NCBI RefSeq assembly: GCF_002163875.1
Contig: NZ_CP019333.1
Coordinates: forward strand, 1,680,864 to 1,744,863
DNA length: 64,000 nt
Reading direction: 5' to 3'
DNA from: Gilvibacter sp. SZ-19
GTDB lineage: Bacteria > Bacteroidota > Bacteroidia > Flavobacteriales > Flavobacteriaceae
In this document: piece after piece, positions 1 to 9,136 of the stretch
Layout of the letters: every line of letters starts with the position of its first letter
How positions within the stretch are numbered: the stretch's first letter is position 1
Notes under the pieces: generated by a model
Seen by the model: the letters and a program-made list of their open reading frames with translations, nothing else
Told to the model about the DNA's origin: nothing
Database searches by the model: none
Program-made: the position numbers and the translations under genes

Positions 1-1
1 G

Positions 2-610
2 ACGGCTTTTGAAGCCGGGGTTCCGCATTTGTCTTGTTATGCCTTGACCGTAGAGCCAGATACAGCCCTAGATCGCTTTATTCAAAAAGGAGTTGTTGCT
101 CCGGCAGACGAGGCTTTGGCCAAGGCGCATTACGATCTACTCTTAAGTATGACCCAACAAGCGGGTTATGAGAATTACGAGTTTAGCAACTTTGGTAAAC
201 CCGGTTTTCACTCTAAGAACAACACGGCTTATTGGGAAGGAGTCCCTTATTTGGGGATAGGTCCTGGGGCTCACTCTTTGGTGGCTCATACACGCAGTTG
301 GAATGTATCAAATAATGTGCTTTACATCAAAGCGCTTCAAGATAGTAAGCGGCCGCATCAGTCAGAAACTCTAAGCATGAACGATCGCTATAACGAATAC
401 ATCATGACTGGTTTACGCACGGCCAAGGGCGTATCTCTACCCAAGATCGTTGCGGATTTTGGCCTTGTCTATCGCGAGTATGCAGAATCTTTATTGCCAG
501 AATTACAAGCCAAGCAATGGATCTTTTTAGATGGCGATACCTTACATGTACCTAAGGATGCCAAATTCCTGTCGGATGGTATTGCTGCGGAACTTTTTAA
601 ACTTCTTTAA
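2..610 (+). CDS. hemW: Heme chaperone HemW, C-terminal part (5' end outside window)
   Basis: The reading frame is open from the window edge, so this is the C-terminal ~200 residues of a longer protein; the TTG at 29 is internal. Visible family signatures are the LSCYALTVEP stretch and the YENYEFSNFG...HNxxYW...YLGIGPGAHS block typical of HemW/HemN-like radical SAM proteins. The catalytic CxxxCxxC radical-SAM motif lies upstream and cannot be checked. HemW proteins deliver heme to respiratory enzymes rather than acting as coproporphyrinogen oxidase; that role is taken from the family. The next gene starts 24 bases downstream on the same strand. Confidence 0.9.
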   Translation, partial: TAFEAGVPHLSCYALTVEPDTALDRFIQKGVVAPADEALAKAHYDLLLSMTQQAGYENYEFSNFGKPGFHSKNNTAYWEGVPYLGIGPGAHSLVAHTRSWNVSNNVLYIKALQDSKRPHQSETLSMNDRYNEYIMTGLRTAKGVSLPKIVADFGLVYREYAESLLPELQAKQWIFLDGDTLHVPKDAKFLSDGIAAELFKLL

Positions 611-634
611 GCTAAGATTGCTTAACTTGACATC

Positions 635-1384
635 ATGATCGCAAGACTTCAAATAGGGGAGCGCGAGCTCGCCATTGATCTGGATAAGCCTTTGGATATT
701 TCTATTCCGATGCGCTCCGGAGCCGATAATCCGAATGCTTGGTATGTAGGCCATCCGGAGTTCAAACCAGTAAAACTAGACGATTGGGAAGGGGCTGTAC
801 GAGCTGGGGCAGCGGTAAATTTTACCAGCATGCATATTATTCCTCATGCCCACGGAACTCATACAGAATCGCTAGGGCACATCACGGCAGAGCAACATTC
901 GGTGAACCAGAGTTTTCACCGCTACTTCTACTTAGCGCAGGTGGTGAGTGTAAGTCCAGAATCTAAAAATGGTGATGCTTTGATCGGCAGTCATCAGCTG
1001 CAAGATCATTTAAAGGAGGTAGAAGCCGTAGTAATAAGAACGCTGCCTAACGATAACGATAAACTCAGCAAACAATATTCGCACTCCAATTGGCCTTATT
1101 TGACCAAAGAAGCAGCAGCCATGCTGTGTCGTAAAGGAGTACAACATTTACTTATTGACACCCCTTCTGTAGATCGTGAGGAGGACGAAGGTAAGTTGGC
1201 AGCGCATCGCGCTTTTTGGGATATGGATGGCATGCCTAGAGAACATGCGACCATTACCGAATTTATTTTTGTGGAAGATCAGATCCAAGACGGCCAGTAT
1301 GTGCTGGAGTTGCAATTGCCCAATATAGAGAGCGATGCTGTACCGAGCAGACCTGTCTTGTACCGGATAATAAGTGCGGAATGA
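635..1384 (+). CDS. Cyclase-family metal-dependent hydrolase (kynurenine formamidase-like)
   Basis: This 249-residue protein resembles the cyclase/arylformamidase family (PF04199). The metal site is visible as HAHGTHTESLGH, with H73, H76, E78 and H82 matching the family's HxGTHxDxPxH pattern in a variant form (E for D, G for P). Family members hydrolyse amides such as N-formylkynurenine, but substrates vary and no kyn genes are next to it, so the substrate is unknown. The ATG at 635 gives a natural N-terminus. Its stop overlaps the start of the next gene by 4 bases (ATGA), so the two are probably translationally coupled. Confidence 0.75.
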   Translation: MIARLQIGERELAIDLDKPLDISIPMRSGADNPNAWYVGHPEFKPVKLDDWEGAVRAGAAVNFTSMHIIPHAHGTHTESLGHITAEQHSVNQSFHRYFYLAQVVSVSPESKNGDALIGSHQLQDHLKEVEAVVIRTLPNDNDKLSKQYSHSNWPYLTKEAAAMLCRKGVQHLLIDTPSVDREEDEGKLAAHRAFWDMDGMPREHATITEFIFVEDQIQDGQYVLELQLPNIESDAVPSRPVLYRIISAE

Positions 1385-2328
1385 TTCGAGCGATTCTCTT
1401 TTGCCTTATTTTTTTTGGTCTGAACGCCGCGCTTAAGGCCCAAGAAGACTTTGCCAGAGTGGATGCAGTAATTCAGTTATACCCTGCCCAAGCCCAATCC
1501 GCAGAACAACTCGCTACTTTCATCAATAGAGACTTTAGCTCAGAGGCCGATAAACTCCGTGCCATTTACGGCTGGATCATCAACAATATTGCCTACGACC
1601 CTGCAGAGTATAAGGCCCTAGATTACAGCTTTACCACAGTAGCCGAGCGAAACAAGAAACAGGAGAAGTTCAGAGAGCAGCTTATAACTCGCGTTTTAGA
1701 GAAACAAGTCGCGGTCTGCGAAGGTTATTCGTACCTCTTCGAACGGCTGTGTGAATTGACCGGAGTGCAGTCGTATTTGGTGCGCGGTGATTCCAAAGCT
1801 TCCTTGGATGATATTGCCCGCTCCTTTGATGTAAATCATATGTGGAACGTCGCATATATTTCGGGCCAGGCGTTTCTCTTTGATCCTACCTGGGGAGCAG
1901 GACGGTATACGGACCGGTTCATTAAAGATCCTACCTATCGTTTTTTTAAGACAGATCCGCAGCATTTTAGCTATTCCCATTTTCCGCAGTTGCAAGAAGA
2001 TCAATTGCTTGAATTTCCTTTAGACCGAGCTGTTTTTGAGCGTATGCCCATCATAGTAGACGAAGCTATTAGCGATTATGCCTTGCTGTCGCCCCAAGAA
2101 GGCGTTCTGCAAAGCACTAATAGTTCTGGGAGATGGTTCTTTAGCCTCCCGGTCCCTAAAGGCCTCACTGTGAGTTTGAGTTTTGATGGCGGCGGAATTA
2201 AACCGGTAAAAACCACTTGGAACAAAGAAACTGCTACCCTCGATTTCGAAATGGAGATTCCGTTGGGAGCCAAATTTTTAATTGTGCATTTGGACGAGCG
2301 CCCGGGTGTTGTTTATTTGATCGATTAG
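1381..2328 (+). CDS. Exported transglutaminase-like cysteine protease-fold protein
   Basis: A signal peptide (about residues 1-20, ending LKAQ) suggests export to the periplasm or outer membrane. The core carries the transglutaminase-like catalytic triad in order: C113 in AVCEGYSYLF, H153 in VNHMWNV and D168 in LFDPTWGAG. The C-terminal ~100 residues look like a beta-rich domain. Bacterial proteins of this family are usually peptidases or amidases of unknown substrate rather than cross-linking enzymes. It overlaps the upstream cyclase gene by 4 bases, and the YjbR gene begins 1 base after its stop, so the three likely form one transcript. Confidence 0.75.
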   Translation: MIRAILFCLIFFGLNAALKAQEDFARVDAVIQLYPAQAQSAEQLATFINRDFSSEADKLRAIYGWIINNIAYDPAEYKALDYSFTTVAERNKKQEKFREQLITRVLEKQVAVCEGYSYLFERLCELTGVQSYLVRGDSKASLDDIARSFDVNHMWNVAYISGQAFLFDPTWGAGRYTDRFIKDPTYRFFKTDPQHFSYSHFPQLQEDQLLEFPLDRAVFERMPIIVDEAISDYALLSPQEGVLQSTNSSGRWFFSLPVPKGLTVSLSFDGGGIKPVKTTWNKETATLDFEMEIPLGAKFLIVHLDERPGVVYLID

Positions 2329-2329
2329 C

Positions 2330-2689
2330 ATGCACATAGAAGATTTTAGAAATTACTGTTTAGCTAAAAAAGGCGTGACCGAATCCTTTCCTTTTGACGA
2401 GCATACCTTGGTCTTTAAAGTAATGGGTAAGATGTTTGCCCTATCTGGATTAGAACGCTTACCAGCTCAGGCCAATCTTAAATGTGACCCAGACAGAAGT
2501 GTGGAGCTCCGCGCTCAATATGATGGCCTCATACTTCCTGGGTATCACATGAGCAAGTTGCATTGGAACACAGTACTTATAGATTCCGGCTTGCCTCCTA
2601 GTTTGATCACGGAGCTGATAGATCATTCTTACGATCTGGTGGTGGCCAAGTTTAGTAAGAAACTCCGTTTAGCGTGGGAATCGCTTTGA
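2330..2689 (+). CDS. MmcQ/YjbR-family protein
   Basis: This 119-residue protein has the features of the YjbR/CyaY-fold family: an N-terminal MHIEDFRNYCLAKKGVTESFPFDEHTLVFKV-type start, a central KMFALSGLE strand, and a C-terminal WNTVLIDSGLPPSLITELIDHSYDLV segment. The N-terminal stretch is described here only in part. Members are often called DNA-binding, but the biochemical role is poorly established. It follows the transglutaminase gene by 1 base. Its 3' end overlaps the convergent AraC regulator gene by 38 bases, an unusually deep tail-to-tail overlap. Confidence 0.8.
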   Translation: MHIEDFRNYCLAKKGVTESFPFDEHTLVFKVMGKMFALSGLERLPAQANLKCDPDRSVELRAQYDGLILPGYHMSKLHWNTVLIDSGLPPSLITELIDHSYDLVVAKFSKKLRLAWESL

Positions 2690-3533
2690 GTTTTCGATAA
2701 GCGCTAGGCGAGCTGCCTTGATACTTTTTAAACTGACGGTTAAAGTTGGCAATAGAGTTGTATCCGCAGCGCTCTGCAATGGCCGGCATTTCCATTTCTA
2801 GATCTTGGATCAGTAGGTTACTAGCAGCTTCACAACGGATCTCATTTAAGAACTGCACATAAGATTTCCCCGTTCGCTTTTTAAAATACTTGCAAAAGGA
2901 GGATGGCGTGAGGGCGATCTTGTCTGCCACTTGCTCTATATAGATGGGTTCTCTATAGTGATTCATGGTGTACTCAATGATCTTACTCATTCGGTCAGAG
3001 TCTTCTCCGCGGTAATTCTTAGGCTGACCAAGATTGTTTATCGTTTGTATTTTTTGGTTGCCTATAGCTGCTAGTAGAGCAATGAATTGCTGAAAACGCC
3101 CTGCAGACTTTGCTCGTGACAGCGCTTCGAATTGGTTGGAGATACTCAGATCAATATCACTTAAATACCAACCGCTACTTTCAGATTTAAAGCTTTTCTG
3201 TAAACTACTTATCTCTGGAGTGACTTCGCAAATACTAGTCAGCCAGTCTTCTAGAAAGAATACAGATATGCGCTCAAGGACTTGTCCTTCAATAGGTTCG
3301 CATCTAAACAGATGCGGCTGACCTCCGCGCACACAAATTAAACTGTAGGGGGTAAAAGGGACTAAAGTGTTTCCGCAGAAAAGTGTTCCGCTACCATTAA
3401 TTATAAGACTTAATTGTGTTTCAGGATGTTGATGTAAATGCTTGTAAAACTGTAATTCACGATCGTGCTGTACCGTAATAGAAGCCGTTTCAGACTTAGG
3501 AATCGTAAAGGGTAATACTTTAGAACCAATCAT
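2652..3533 (-). CDS. AraC-family transcriptional regulator, probable regulator of the hydroxyproline operon
   Basis: The protein (293 residues) has an N-terminal cupin-like sensing region (about residues 1-160, including HQHPETQLSLIINGSG) and a C-terminal AraC-type double helix-turn-helix (about 190-290: IEQVADKIALTPSSFCKYFK, then IAERCGYNSIANFNRQFKKY). It is transcribed divergently from the hydroxyproline catabolic genes, with 124 bases between the two start codons. That arrangement is typical of a local regulator, so control of the operon is inferred. The ATG at 3533 is well supported by the MIGSKVLPF start preceding the cupin. Confidence 0.88.
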   Translation of the reverse strand: MIGSKVLPFTIPKSETASITVQHDRELQFYKHLHQHPETQLSLIINGSGTLFCGNTLVPFTPYSLICVRGGQPHLFRCEPIEGQVLERISVFFLEDWLTSICEVTPEISSLQKSFKSESSGWYLSDIDLSISNQFEALSRAKSAGRFQQFIALLAAIGNQKIQTINNLGQPKNYRGEDSDRMSKIIEYTMNHYREPIYIEQVADKIALTPSSFCKYFKKRTGKSYVQFLNEIRCEAASNLLIQDLEMEMPAIAERCGYNSIANFNRQFKKYQGSSPSAYRKLKAIPTLNGVSY

Positions 3534-3627
3534 TTATTGTCACTATTTAAATAATGATTCATCAAAACTAGACAAAATAGTATTAATAATGGAAAATTTA
3601 TTCGAAAGCTAAGCAGGCTTTAGGTTG

Positions 3628-3635
3628 TATTTTTG
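3628..3635 (+). promoter_or_regulatory. Candidate -7 box of the hydroxyproline operon
   Basis: TATTTTTG matches the Bacteroidota -7 consensus TAnnTTTG and lies 22 bases before the ATG at 3658. A clear -33 TTTG at the usual spacing was not found, so the promoter may depend on an activator, possibly the divergent AraC protein. Confidence 0.4.
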
Positions 3636-3657
3636 AGTGTATTAAAACCATTTGAAT

Positions 3658-4563
3658 ATGAAAGTAGCATGGCAAGGCGTAATGCCAGCAGTGACCACAA
3701 AGTTTACTCAAGAAGACGAGTTGGATCTGCCGTTATTTGCAAAGAACATTCAGGCTCAAGTAGATGCAGGTGTCCACGGAATAGTTCTGGGAGGTACCTT
3801 AGGGGAGGCTAGTACGCTCTCTGTGGAGGAGAAAAGAACATTAACTAAGCATACTGCCGAGCTGGTAGCTGGTAAAGTACCGGTGCTTATCAATATTGCG
3901 GAGCAAACCACAAAAGGAGCAGTTCTTGCAGCCCAACAGGCTCAAGAAGATGGCGCCAACGCCCTGATGATGTTACCACCAATGCGTTATAAAGCCGGCC
4001 CGATAGAAACAGTAGAATATTTTAAAGCAGTAGCCACTAGTACAGACCTTCCCATCATGGTTTACAACAACCCTGTCGATTATACGATAGAAGTGACTTT
4101 GCCCATGTTTGAATCTTTGTTGGAGTGCGATAACATACAGGCCGTTAAAGAATCTACGCGCGATATTTCTAACGTAACTAGAATTAAGAATGCCTTTGGT
4201 GACCGCCTTAAGATCATGACCGGTGTAGACACTTTAGCTTTAGAGAGTTTACTTATGGGTGCCGACGGGTGGATAGCCGGTCTTGTCTGTGCATTCCCCA
4301 GAGAGACCGTGGCTATTTTTGAATTGCAAAAACAAGGTCGAATTGCCGAGGCCTTAGAAATATATCGCTGGTTCTTGCCATTGCTCGAGTTAGATATTAA
4401 CCCTAAATTAGTTCAAAACATTAAGTTGGCTGAGGTCGCTACCGATTTGGGCTCTGAATATGTGCGTGCGCCGCGCCTTCCATTGGCTGGAGCAGAGCGT
4501 GAACATGTATTAAAGGTAATAGCAACCGGTCTTGCTAACAGGCCAGAATTACCAAATTTTTAA
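3658..4563 (+). CDS. Dihydrodipicolinate-synthase-family protein, probable 1-pyrroline-4-hydroxy-2-carboxylate deaminase
   Basis: This is a class I aldolase-fold TIM barrel of the DapA/NAL family. Visible residues are the GGTLGEAST loop (45-53, like the family's GTTGE), Y136 in VYNNP, and the Schiff-base lysine K164 in AVKEST. Because the neighbours are a hydroxyproline epimerase, a D-amino-acid dehydrogenase and a semialdehyde dehydrogenase, the likely reaction is deamination of 1-pyrroline-4-hydroxy-2-carboxylate to 2-oxoglutarate semialdehyde. Context, not a diagnostic residue, separates this from dapA or keto-deoxy-sugar dehydratases. I chose ATG 3658 over the in-frame TTG at 3652 because MKVAWQGVMPAV is the usual family start. 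Confidence 0.85.
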   Translation: MKVAWQGVMPAVTTKFTQEDELDLPLFAKNIQAQVDAGVHGIVLGGTLGEASTLSVEEKRTLTKHTAELVAGKVPVLINIAEQTTKGAVLAAQQAQEDGANALMMLPPMRYKAGPIETVEYFKAVATSTDLPIMVYNNPVDYTIEVTLPMFESLLECDNIQAVKESTRDISNVTRIKNAFGDRLKIMTGVDTLALESLLMGADGWIAGLVCAFPRETVAIFELQKQGRIAEALEIYRWFLPLLELDINPKLVQNIKLAEVATDLGSEYVRAPRLPLAGAEREHVLKVIATGLANRPELPNF

Positions 4564-4566
4564 TCT

Positions 4567-4833
4567 ATGTTAGAAATAAGACCTAGTTGCGAGCATTGCA
4601 ATAAGCCTCTGGCGGTTGATTCCACTGAGGCTATGATCTGCACTTTTGAGTGCACCTTTTGTAAGGATTGTGTCTCTGGGCCATTGCGCGAAGTATGTCC
4701 CAATTGTGGCGGAGGATTTACTCCAAGACCTATACGTCCTAAGGACAAGCTTGCAAAACATCCGCCAAGCGAGAAAGTAGTATTTAAACCAGTTGATCTG
4801 GAAGCTCATTATAAAAAACACTTCAGTTCATGA
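4567..4833 (+). CDS. DUF1272 cysteine-rich protein
   Basis: This 88-residue protein carries CEHCNKPL, ICTFECTFCKDCV and EVCPNCGGGF, i.e. four or more CxxC-type knuckles that fit the small Zn-ribbon DUF1272 family. The function of the family is unknown. It sits 3 bases after the deaminase gene and its stop overlaps the next start by 4 bases (ATGA), so it is part of the hydroxyproline transcript. Nothing in the sequence shows whether it binds metal or nucleic acid. Confidence 0.85.
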   Translation: MLEIRPSCEHCNKPLAVDSTEAMICTFECTFCKDCVSGPLREVCPNCGGGFTPRPIRPKDKLAKHPPSEKVVFKPVDLEAHYKKHFSS

Positions 4834-6413
4834 TATCAGGAAAGAGTTATATCGCCAGTGAACCTACGGCTAAGGGAACAAAAACCTTTAAAACGTTTGA
4901 CCCGCAAAAAAATGCAGACAACCCTTGGACTTTTACAGAGGCCACAGAAGCAGAAGTTGACGCCGCAGTTCAGGCGGCAACGCGCGCTTTTGAGTCTTTT
5001 CGTTCTAGTAGCGGAAAAGACAGGGCCGCACTGCTCAATGCCATTGCAGATCAGATAATGAATTTGGGCGACGAGCTTATTGAAACCTATTGTGCAGAAT
5101 CTGGTTTGCCTGCTGGTAGGGCTCAAGGAGAACGCGGGCGTACGGTTTTTCAACTGCGGAGTTTTGCAGACTTGGTTGCTGAGGGCTCTTGGGTGGAAGC
5201 CAATATAGATACTGGTGACCCGAGTAGAACTCCGGCACCTAAGCCAGATTTGCGAAAAATGAATATTCCCTTAGGACCTGTAGCCGTCTTTGGGGCGAGT
5301 AATTTCCCCTTGGCATATTCCACTGCGGGCGGTGATACGGCGGCCGCTTTGGCTGCAGGCTGTCCTGTGATCGTAAAATCACACCCAATGCACGCGGGTA
5401 CGGGAGAATTGGTAGCTCAAGCCATCAGTACAGCTGTAGATCAAAGCGGATTCGATCCGGGGATCTTCTCCAATTTGAACTCTAGCGGTATTGAAGTAGG
5501 GACACAATTGGTTTCACATCCGGGGATAAAAGCAGTCGGTTTTACAGGCAGTATTAAAGGCGGACGTGCTTTGTTCGATCTTGCCGCTGATAGAGAAGAA
5601 CCCATACCCGTCTTTGCAGAAATGGGTAGCATAAACCCAGTGGTTGCTTTGCCTTCTGCCCTAGAAGAAGATGCTGCAGGTTGGGCGCAGAAATATGCCA
5701 GTTCTATTAATTTGGGTACGGGTCAGTTTTGTACCAATCCGGGATTGATCTTGGGCTTGGATTCTGATGCTTTTAAGAGTTTTGAACATCACCTGCAACA
5801 GGCCTTTGAAGAATTGGCTCCGCAATGCATGTTACACCCAAAAATTAAAAAAGCCTTTGACCAAGGTAAAAGCAGCGCAAAAGAACAAGCTGGGACAGCT
5901 ACTGTAGTGGCCGAGACAGCAGTTACCGAGCCCAACTACGCCAGCCCAATGGTCCTAAAGGTGTCCGGGGCGGAGTTCTTAAATAACAATCAGCTGCATC
6001 GAGAAGTCTTTGGTCCTTATTCGCTGCTGGTAAGCTGCAGCTCTAAAGAGGAACTTATAAGTGTCATTAAGAACTTAGAAGGTCAATTAACAGGAACAAT
6101 TTTAGCCAGCGCTGCGGACTTGTCAATGCAGCAAGATGTGGTAGAAGCGCTTCAGAATCGGGTTGGGCGCTTGATCTTTAATGGAGTTCCAACGGGGGTT
6201 GAGGTTTGTCCATCGATGCTGCACGGCGGACCTTATCCGGCATCGACAGATTCCAGATTTTCTGCTGTAGGGATTCATTCCATAAAGCGTTGGGTAAGAC
6301 CTTTTAGCTTTCAAGACTGGCCGAATGAGCAGCTACCACTCGCCTTACAAAATGAGAACCCACTCGGTATACGCCGTTTGGTAAATAACAAATGGACCCA
6401 TGAAGCAATTTAG
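4830..6413 (+). CDS. NADP+-dependent aldehyde dehydrogenase, probable 2-oxoglutarate semialdehyde dehydrogenase
   Basis: A full-length aldehyde dehydrogenase of 527 residues. Visible catalytic residues are N158 in ASNFP, E264 in FAEMGSINP and the nucleophile C301 in GQFCTNPG; the GFTGS turn is at about 237-241. The long subgroup with AEMGSxNP is the one that contains 2,5-dioxovalerate (2-oxoglutarate semialdehyde) dehydrogenases of hydroxyproline, arabinose and glucarate pathways. Here the epimerase and D-amino-acid dehydrogenase point to hydroxyproline. It would oxidise the semialdehyde to 2-oxoglutarate in the cytoplasm. It overlaps DUF1272 by 4 bases and the DUF885 gene by 14 bases. Confidence 0.9.
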   Translation: MISGKSYIASEPTAKGTKTFKTFDPQKNADNPWTFTEATEAEVDAAVQAATRAFESFRSSSGKDRAALLNAIADQIMNLGDELIETYCAESGLPAGRAQGERGRTVFQLRSFADLVAEGSWVEANIDTGDPSRTPAPKPDLRKMNIPLGPVAVFGASNFPLAYSTAGGDTAAALAAGCPVIVKSHPMHAGTGELVAQAISTAVDQSGFDPGIFSNLNSSGIEVGTQLVSHPGIKAVGFTGSIKGGRALFDLAADREEPIPVFAEMGSINPVVALPSALEEDAAGWAQKYASSINLGTGQFCTNPGLILGLDSDAFKSFEHHLQQAFEELAPQCMLHPKIKKAFDQGKSSAKEQAGTATVVAETAVTEPNYASPMVLKVSGAEFLNNNQLHREVFGPYSLLVSCSSKEELISVIKNLEGQLTGTILASAADLSMQQDVVEALQNRVGRLIFNGVPTGVEVCPSMLHGGPYPASTDSRFSAVGIHSIKRWVRPFSFQDWPNEQLPLALQNENPLGIRRLVNNKWTHEAI

Positions 6414-8133
6414 ATTTACCCTGCTCGCCGTAGGTTTGATGCTGCTCTTTGTAACGAGTAGTTGCGAAGAATCTCAGAACAATTCCGACCGTTTGGCTGC
6501 ACTGATATCGGCCCACGAGAATTACGACAGTTACGATCATAAAGCGTACAAACTCGGCTTGTATACGCCAGAGCGTTACGCCAAAGACGCTGTCTTTGCA
6601 GACTCTTTGTTGGTAGAACTAAAAACCTTGGATACTATAGGTCTAAGTGATTCTGAGAAGATCTCCAAAGAGCTGCTCACCTTTGTGCTTAAAGATAAAG
6701 TAGCTTTCAACACTTATAAGCGTTATTTGAATCCGCTGTTGTCTGATTCTGGCTTTCATCTAAACCTGAATTACCGAGTGCGTCCGTTGAACAACTATGA
6801 GCAAGTGATCGATTATTTGAACGTGCTCAATGCAATTCCAGATTATGTGGATCAGCATTTTGCGAACCTGCGGCAAGGAATAGAAGAAGGGCAGGTACAA
6901 GCTGCGGTGATCTTTAAAGGCTATGAATCCACCTATGACGATCACATAGTGCTCGATTACAAGGACAGTTACTTTTACTCTCCCTTTGAAAATTTACCTG
7001 CGGGACTTACAGATACCCAGCGGGATTCGGTTTTGACTGCTGCGGAGTTAGCTGTGGAGCAAAATGTGATTCCGCAGTTCATCAGAATTAAAAAGTTCTT
7101 TGAAGAAGAATACTACCCCAATGCACGAGAGGATATCGGGATTTCCAGTCTGCCTGGTGGTGCAGAATTCTATCAAGATCGGATCAATTTCTATACTACT
7201 TCGGAGCAGTATACGGCTCAAGACATACACGACATTGGGCTTAAAGAAGTTGCGCGGATCAAGGCGCGCATGGAGCAGATCATAGCCGATCTAGAGTTCA
7301 AAGGTTCCTTTGCAGATTTCTTACAGTTCTTAAGAACAGATCCGCAGTTCTATGCCAAGACACCGCGAGAGCTACTCATGATTGCTCGTGACATGGCCAA
7401 ACGCGCAGACGAGCAATTGCCTCGCTTTTTTAAGACCTTACCCAGAAAGCCTTATGGAGTTGCCCCTGTGCCTGATGCTATTGCGCCTAAGTATACTGGA
7501 GGGCGTTATGTAGGTACTTCAAAGAAAAGTACCAACCCCGGATATTATTGGGTAAACACTTATGACCTGCCAAGCAGAACCTTATATACCTTACCAGCCT
7601 TAACGGTGCATGAAGCCGTGCCCGGGCATCATTTGCAGGGAGCGCTTAACAACGAATTGGGCGACAGTATCCCACAGTTTAGAAAGAACCTCTATTTGTC
7701 TGCCTATGGCGAGGGATGGGGATTGTATTCAGAATATCTAGCTGCAGAGATGGGCATGTACACTACTCCTTACGAAGAATTTGGGCAGCTCACTTACGAA
7801 ATGTGGCGCGCCTGTCGTTTGGTGGTCGATACTGGGATTCACGCCTTGGGATGGACTCGTGATGAAGTAGTGGATTTTATGGCGAGCAATACCGCCTTAT
7901 CTATTCACGAGGTCAATACCGAGACAGATCGTTACATCTCATGGCCAGGGCAGGCCTTGTCTTATAAGATCGGAGAACTCAAGATCCGAGAACTGCGACA
8001 AAAAGCAGAAGAAAGTCTAGGATCGGAATTTGATATTCGCGAATTTCACGAGGTCATACTCGGACAAGGAACAGTAACCTTAGATATTTTAGAACAAAGA
8101 ATCAACGCCTACATTGAGCGCAACAGCAAATAA
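6400..8133 (+). CDS. DUF885 lipoprotein, putative metallopeptidase
   Basis: The 577-residue protein begins with a lipoprotein signal ending in LFVTSSC, so it is probably anchored in the periplasmic face of a membrane. The rest matches DUF885: an HEAVPGHHLQ motif (an HExxxGHH-like zinc site), followed by SAYGEGWGLYSEYLA and VDTGIHALGWTRDE. DUF885 proteins are generally regarded as zinc peptidases of unknown specificity. Its position inside the hydroxyproline operon suggests release of hydroxyproline from peptides, which is inference. It overlaps the aldehyde dehydrogenase by 14 bases and the epimerase gene by 20 bases. Confidence 0.82.
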   Translation: MKQFRFTLLAVGLMLLFVTSSCEESQNNSDRLAALISAHENYDSYDHKAYKLGLYTPERYAKDAVFADSLLVELKTLDTIGLSDSEKISKELLTFVLKDKVAFNTYKRYLNPLLSDSGFHLNLNYRVRPLNNYEQVIDYLNVLNAIPDYVDQHFANLRQGIEEGQVQAAVIFKGYESTYDDHIVLDYKDSYFYSPFENLPAGLTDTQRDSVLTAAELAVEQNVIPQFIRIKKFFEEEYYPNAREDIGISSLPGGAEFYQDRINFYTTSEQYTAQDIHDIGLKEVARIKARMEQIIADLEFKGSFADFLQFLRTDPQFYAKTPRELLMIARDMAKRADEQLPRFFKTLPRKPYGVAPVPDAIAPKYTGGRYVGTSKKSTNPGYYWVNTYDLPSRTLYTLPALTVHEAVPGHHLQGALNNELGDSIPQFRKNLYLSAYGEGWGLYSEYLAAEMGMYTTPYEEFGQLTYEMWRACRLVVDTGIHALGWTRDEVVDFMASNTALSIHEVNTETDRYISWPGQALSYKIGELKIRELRQKAEESLGSEFDIREFHEVILGQGTVTLDILEQRINAYIERNSK

Positions 8134-9136
8134 TTACGTTTTTGAGTGCATAGACGGGCACACCTGTGGAAACCCGGTGCGCGTGGTCACTACAGGGCAT
8201 CCGGAGCTCCAGGGAGCTACAATGGCACAAAAGCGCTTGCACTTTTTAAAAGAGTTCGATTGGATCCGTAAGGGCCTGATGTTCGAACCTCGAGGCCACG
8301 ATATGATGAGTGGCAGTTTTTTATATCCTCCGGCAGACCCAAAGAATGACTGCGGAGTACTGTTCATAGAAACCTCAGGCTGCCTACCCATGTGCGGCCA
8401 CGGAACCATTGGTACGGTCACTATAGCCATAGAAAAGCAGCTGATAAAACCCAAAACGCCCGGTGTACTTCGCCTAGAAACACCGGCAGGGCTTGTACGG
8501 GTGCAGTACAAACAGCAAGATGGCAAGGTTGAGTGGGTACAAATCCAGAATGTGCCGAGTTTTCTTGCAGCTAGTGGCTTAAGTGTAGACTGTCCGGAAT
8601 TGGGCGAAATTAAGGTCGATGTTGCCTACGGAGGGAATTTTTATGCTATTGTAGATCCTCAGCAGAACTACAGCGGCTTGCAAGACTTTACGGCCGGGCA
8701 AATCATCGCCTTCTCACAAGTGGTGCGTAAAAGACTCAATGAGAAGTATCCGGAGCGTTTTGTGCATCCAGAGGATGCCAATATAAACGGGATCTCACAT
8801 ATGCAATGGACAGGCAAGACCATTCACAGCAGTTCTCATGGTAGAAATGCGGTGTTCTATGGGGATAAGGCGATAGACCGCTCGCCTTGTGGTACAGGTT
8901 CTTCAGCGCGTTTAGCTCAATTGCACGCAAAGGGTAAACTGGCCCAAGACCAAGAGTTTATTCACGAGAGCTTTATCGGCTCGACCTTTAATTGTAAAAT
9001 TGTAGGAACAACCAAAGTGGGGCAGTTTGATGCGATAATTCCGCAGATACGCGGCTGGGCAAAGATCTACGGACAGAATACCATCAGCATTGACCCTACG
9101 GATGATCCCTACGCTTATGGATTTCAAGTAATATGA
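8114..9136 (+). CDS. 4-hydroxyproline 2-epimerase (proline racemase family)
   Basis: The protein (340 residues) has both catalytic cysteines of the proline racemase family: C94 in MCGHG and C259 in DRSPCGTGSSA. Retention of the second Cys (rather than Thr) argues for an epimerase and against trans-3-hydroxyproline dehydratase. It would convert trans-4-hydroxy-L-proline to cis-4-hydroxy-D-proline for the dehydrogenase encoded next. There is no ATG near the conserved N-terminus, so a TTG start at 8114, inside the DUF885 gene, is the best choice; the family's usual start (FxCIDGHTCGNPVR) follows within 11 codons. It overlaps the next gene by 4 bases. Confidence 0.92.
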   Translation: MSATANNYVFECIDGHTCGNPVRVVTTGHPELQGATMAQKRLHFLKEFDWIRKGLMFEPRGHDMMSGSFLYPPADPKNDCGVLFIETSGCLPMCGHGTIGTVTIAIEKQLIKPKTPGVLRLETPAGLVRVQYKQQDGKVEWVQIQNVPSFLAASGLSVDCPELGEIKVDVAYGGNFYAIVDPQQNYSGLQDFTAGQIIAFSQVVRKRLNEKYPERFVHPEDANINGISHMQWTGKTIHSSSHGRNAVFYGDKAIDRSPCGTGSSARLAQLHAKGKLAQDQEFIHESFIGSTFNCKIVGTTKVGQFDAIIPQIRGWAKIYGQNTISIDPTDDPYAYGFQVI

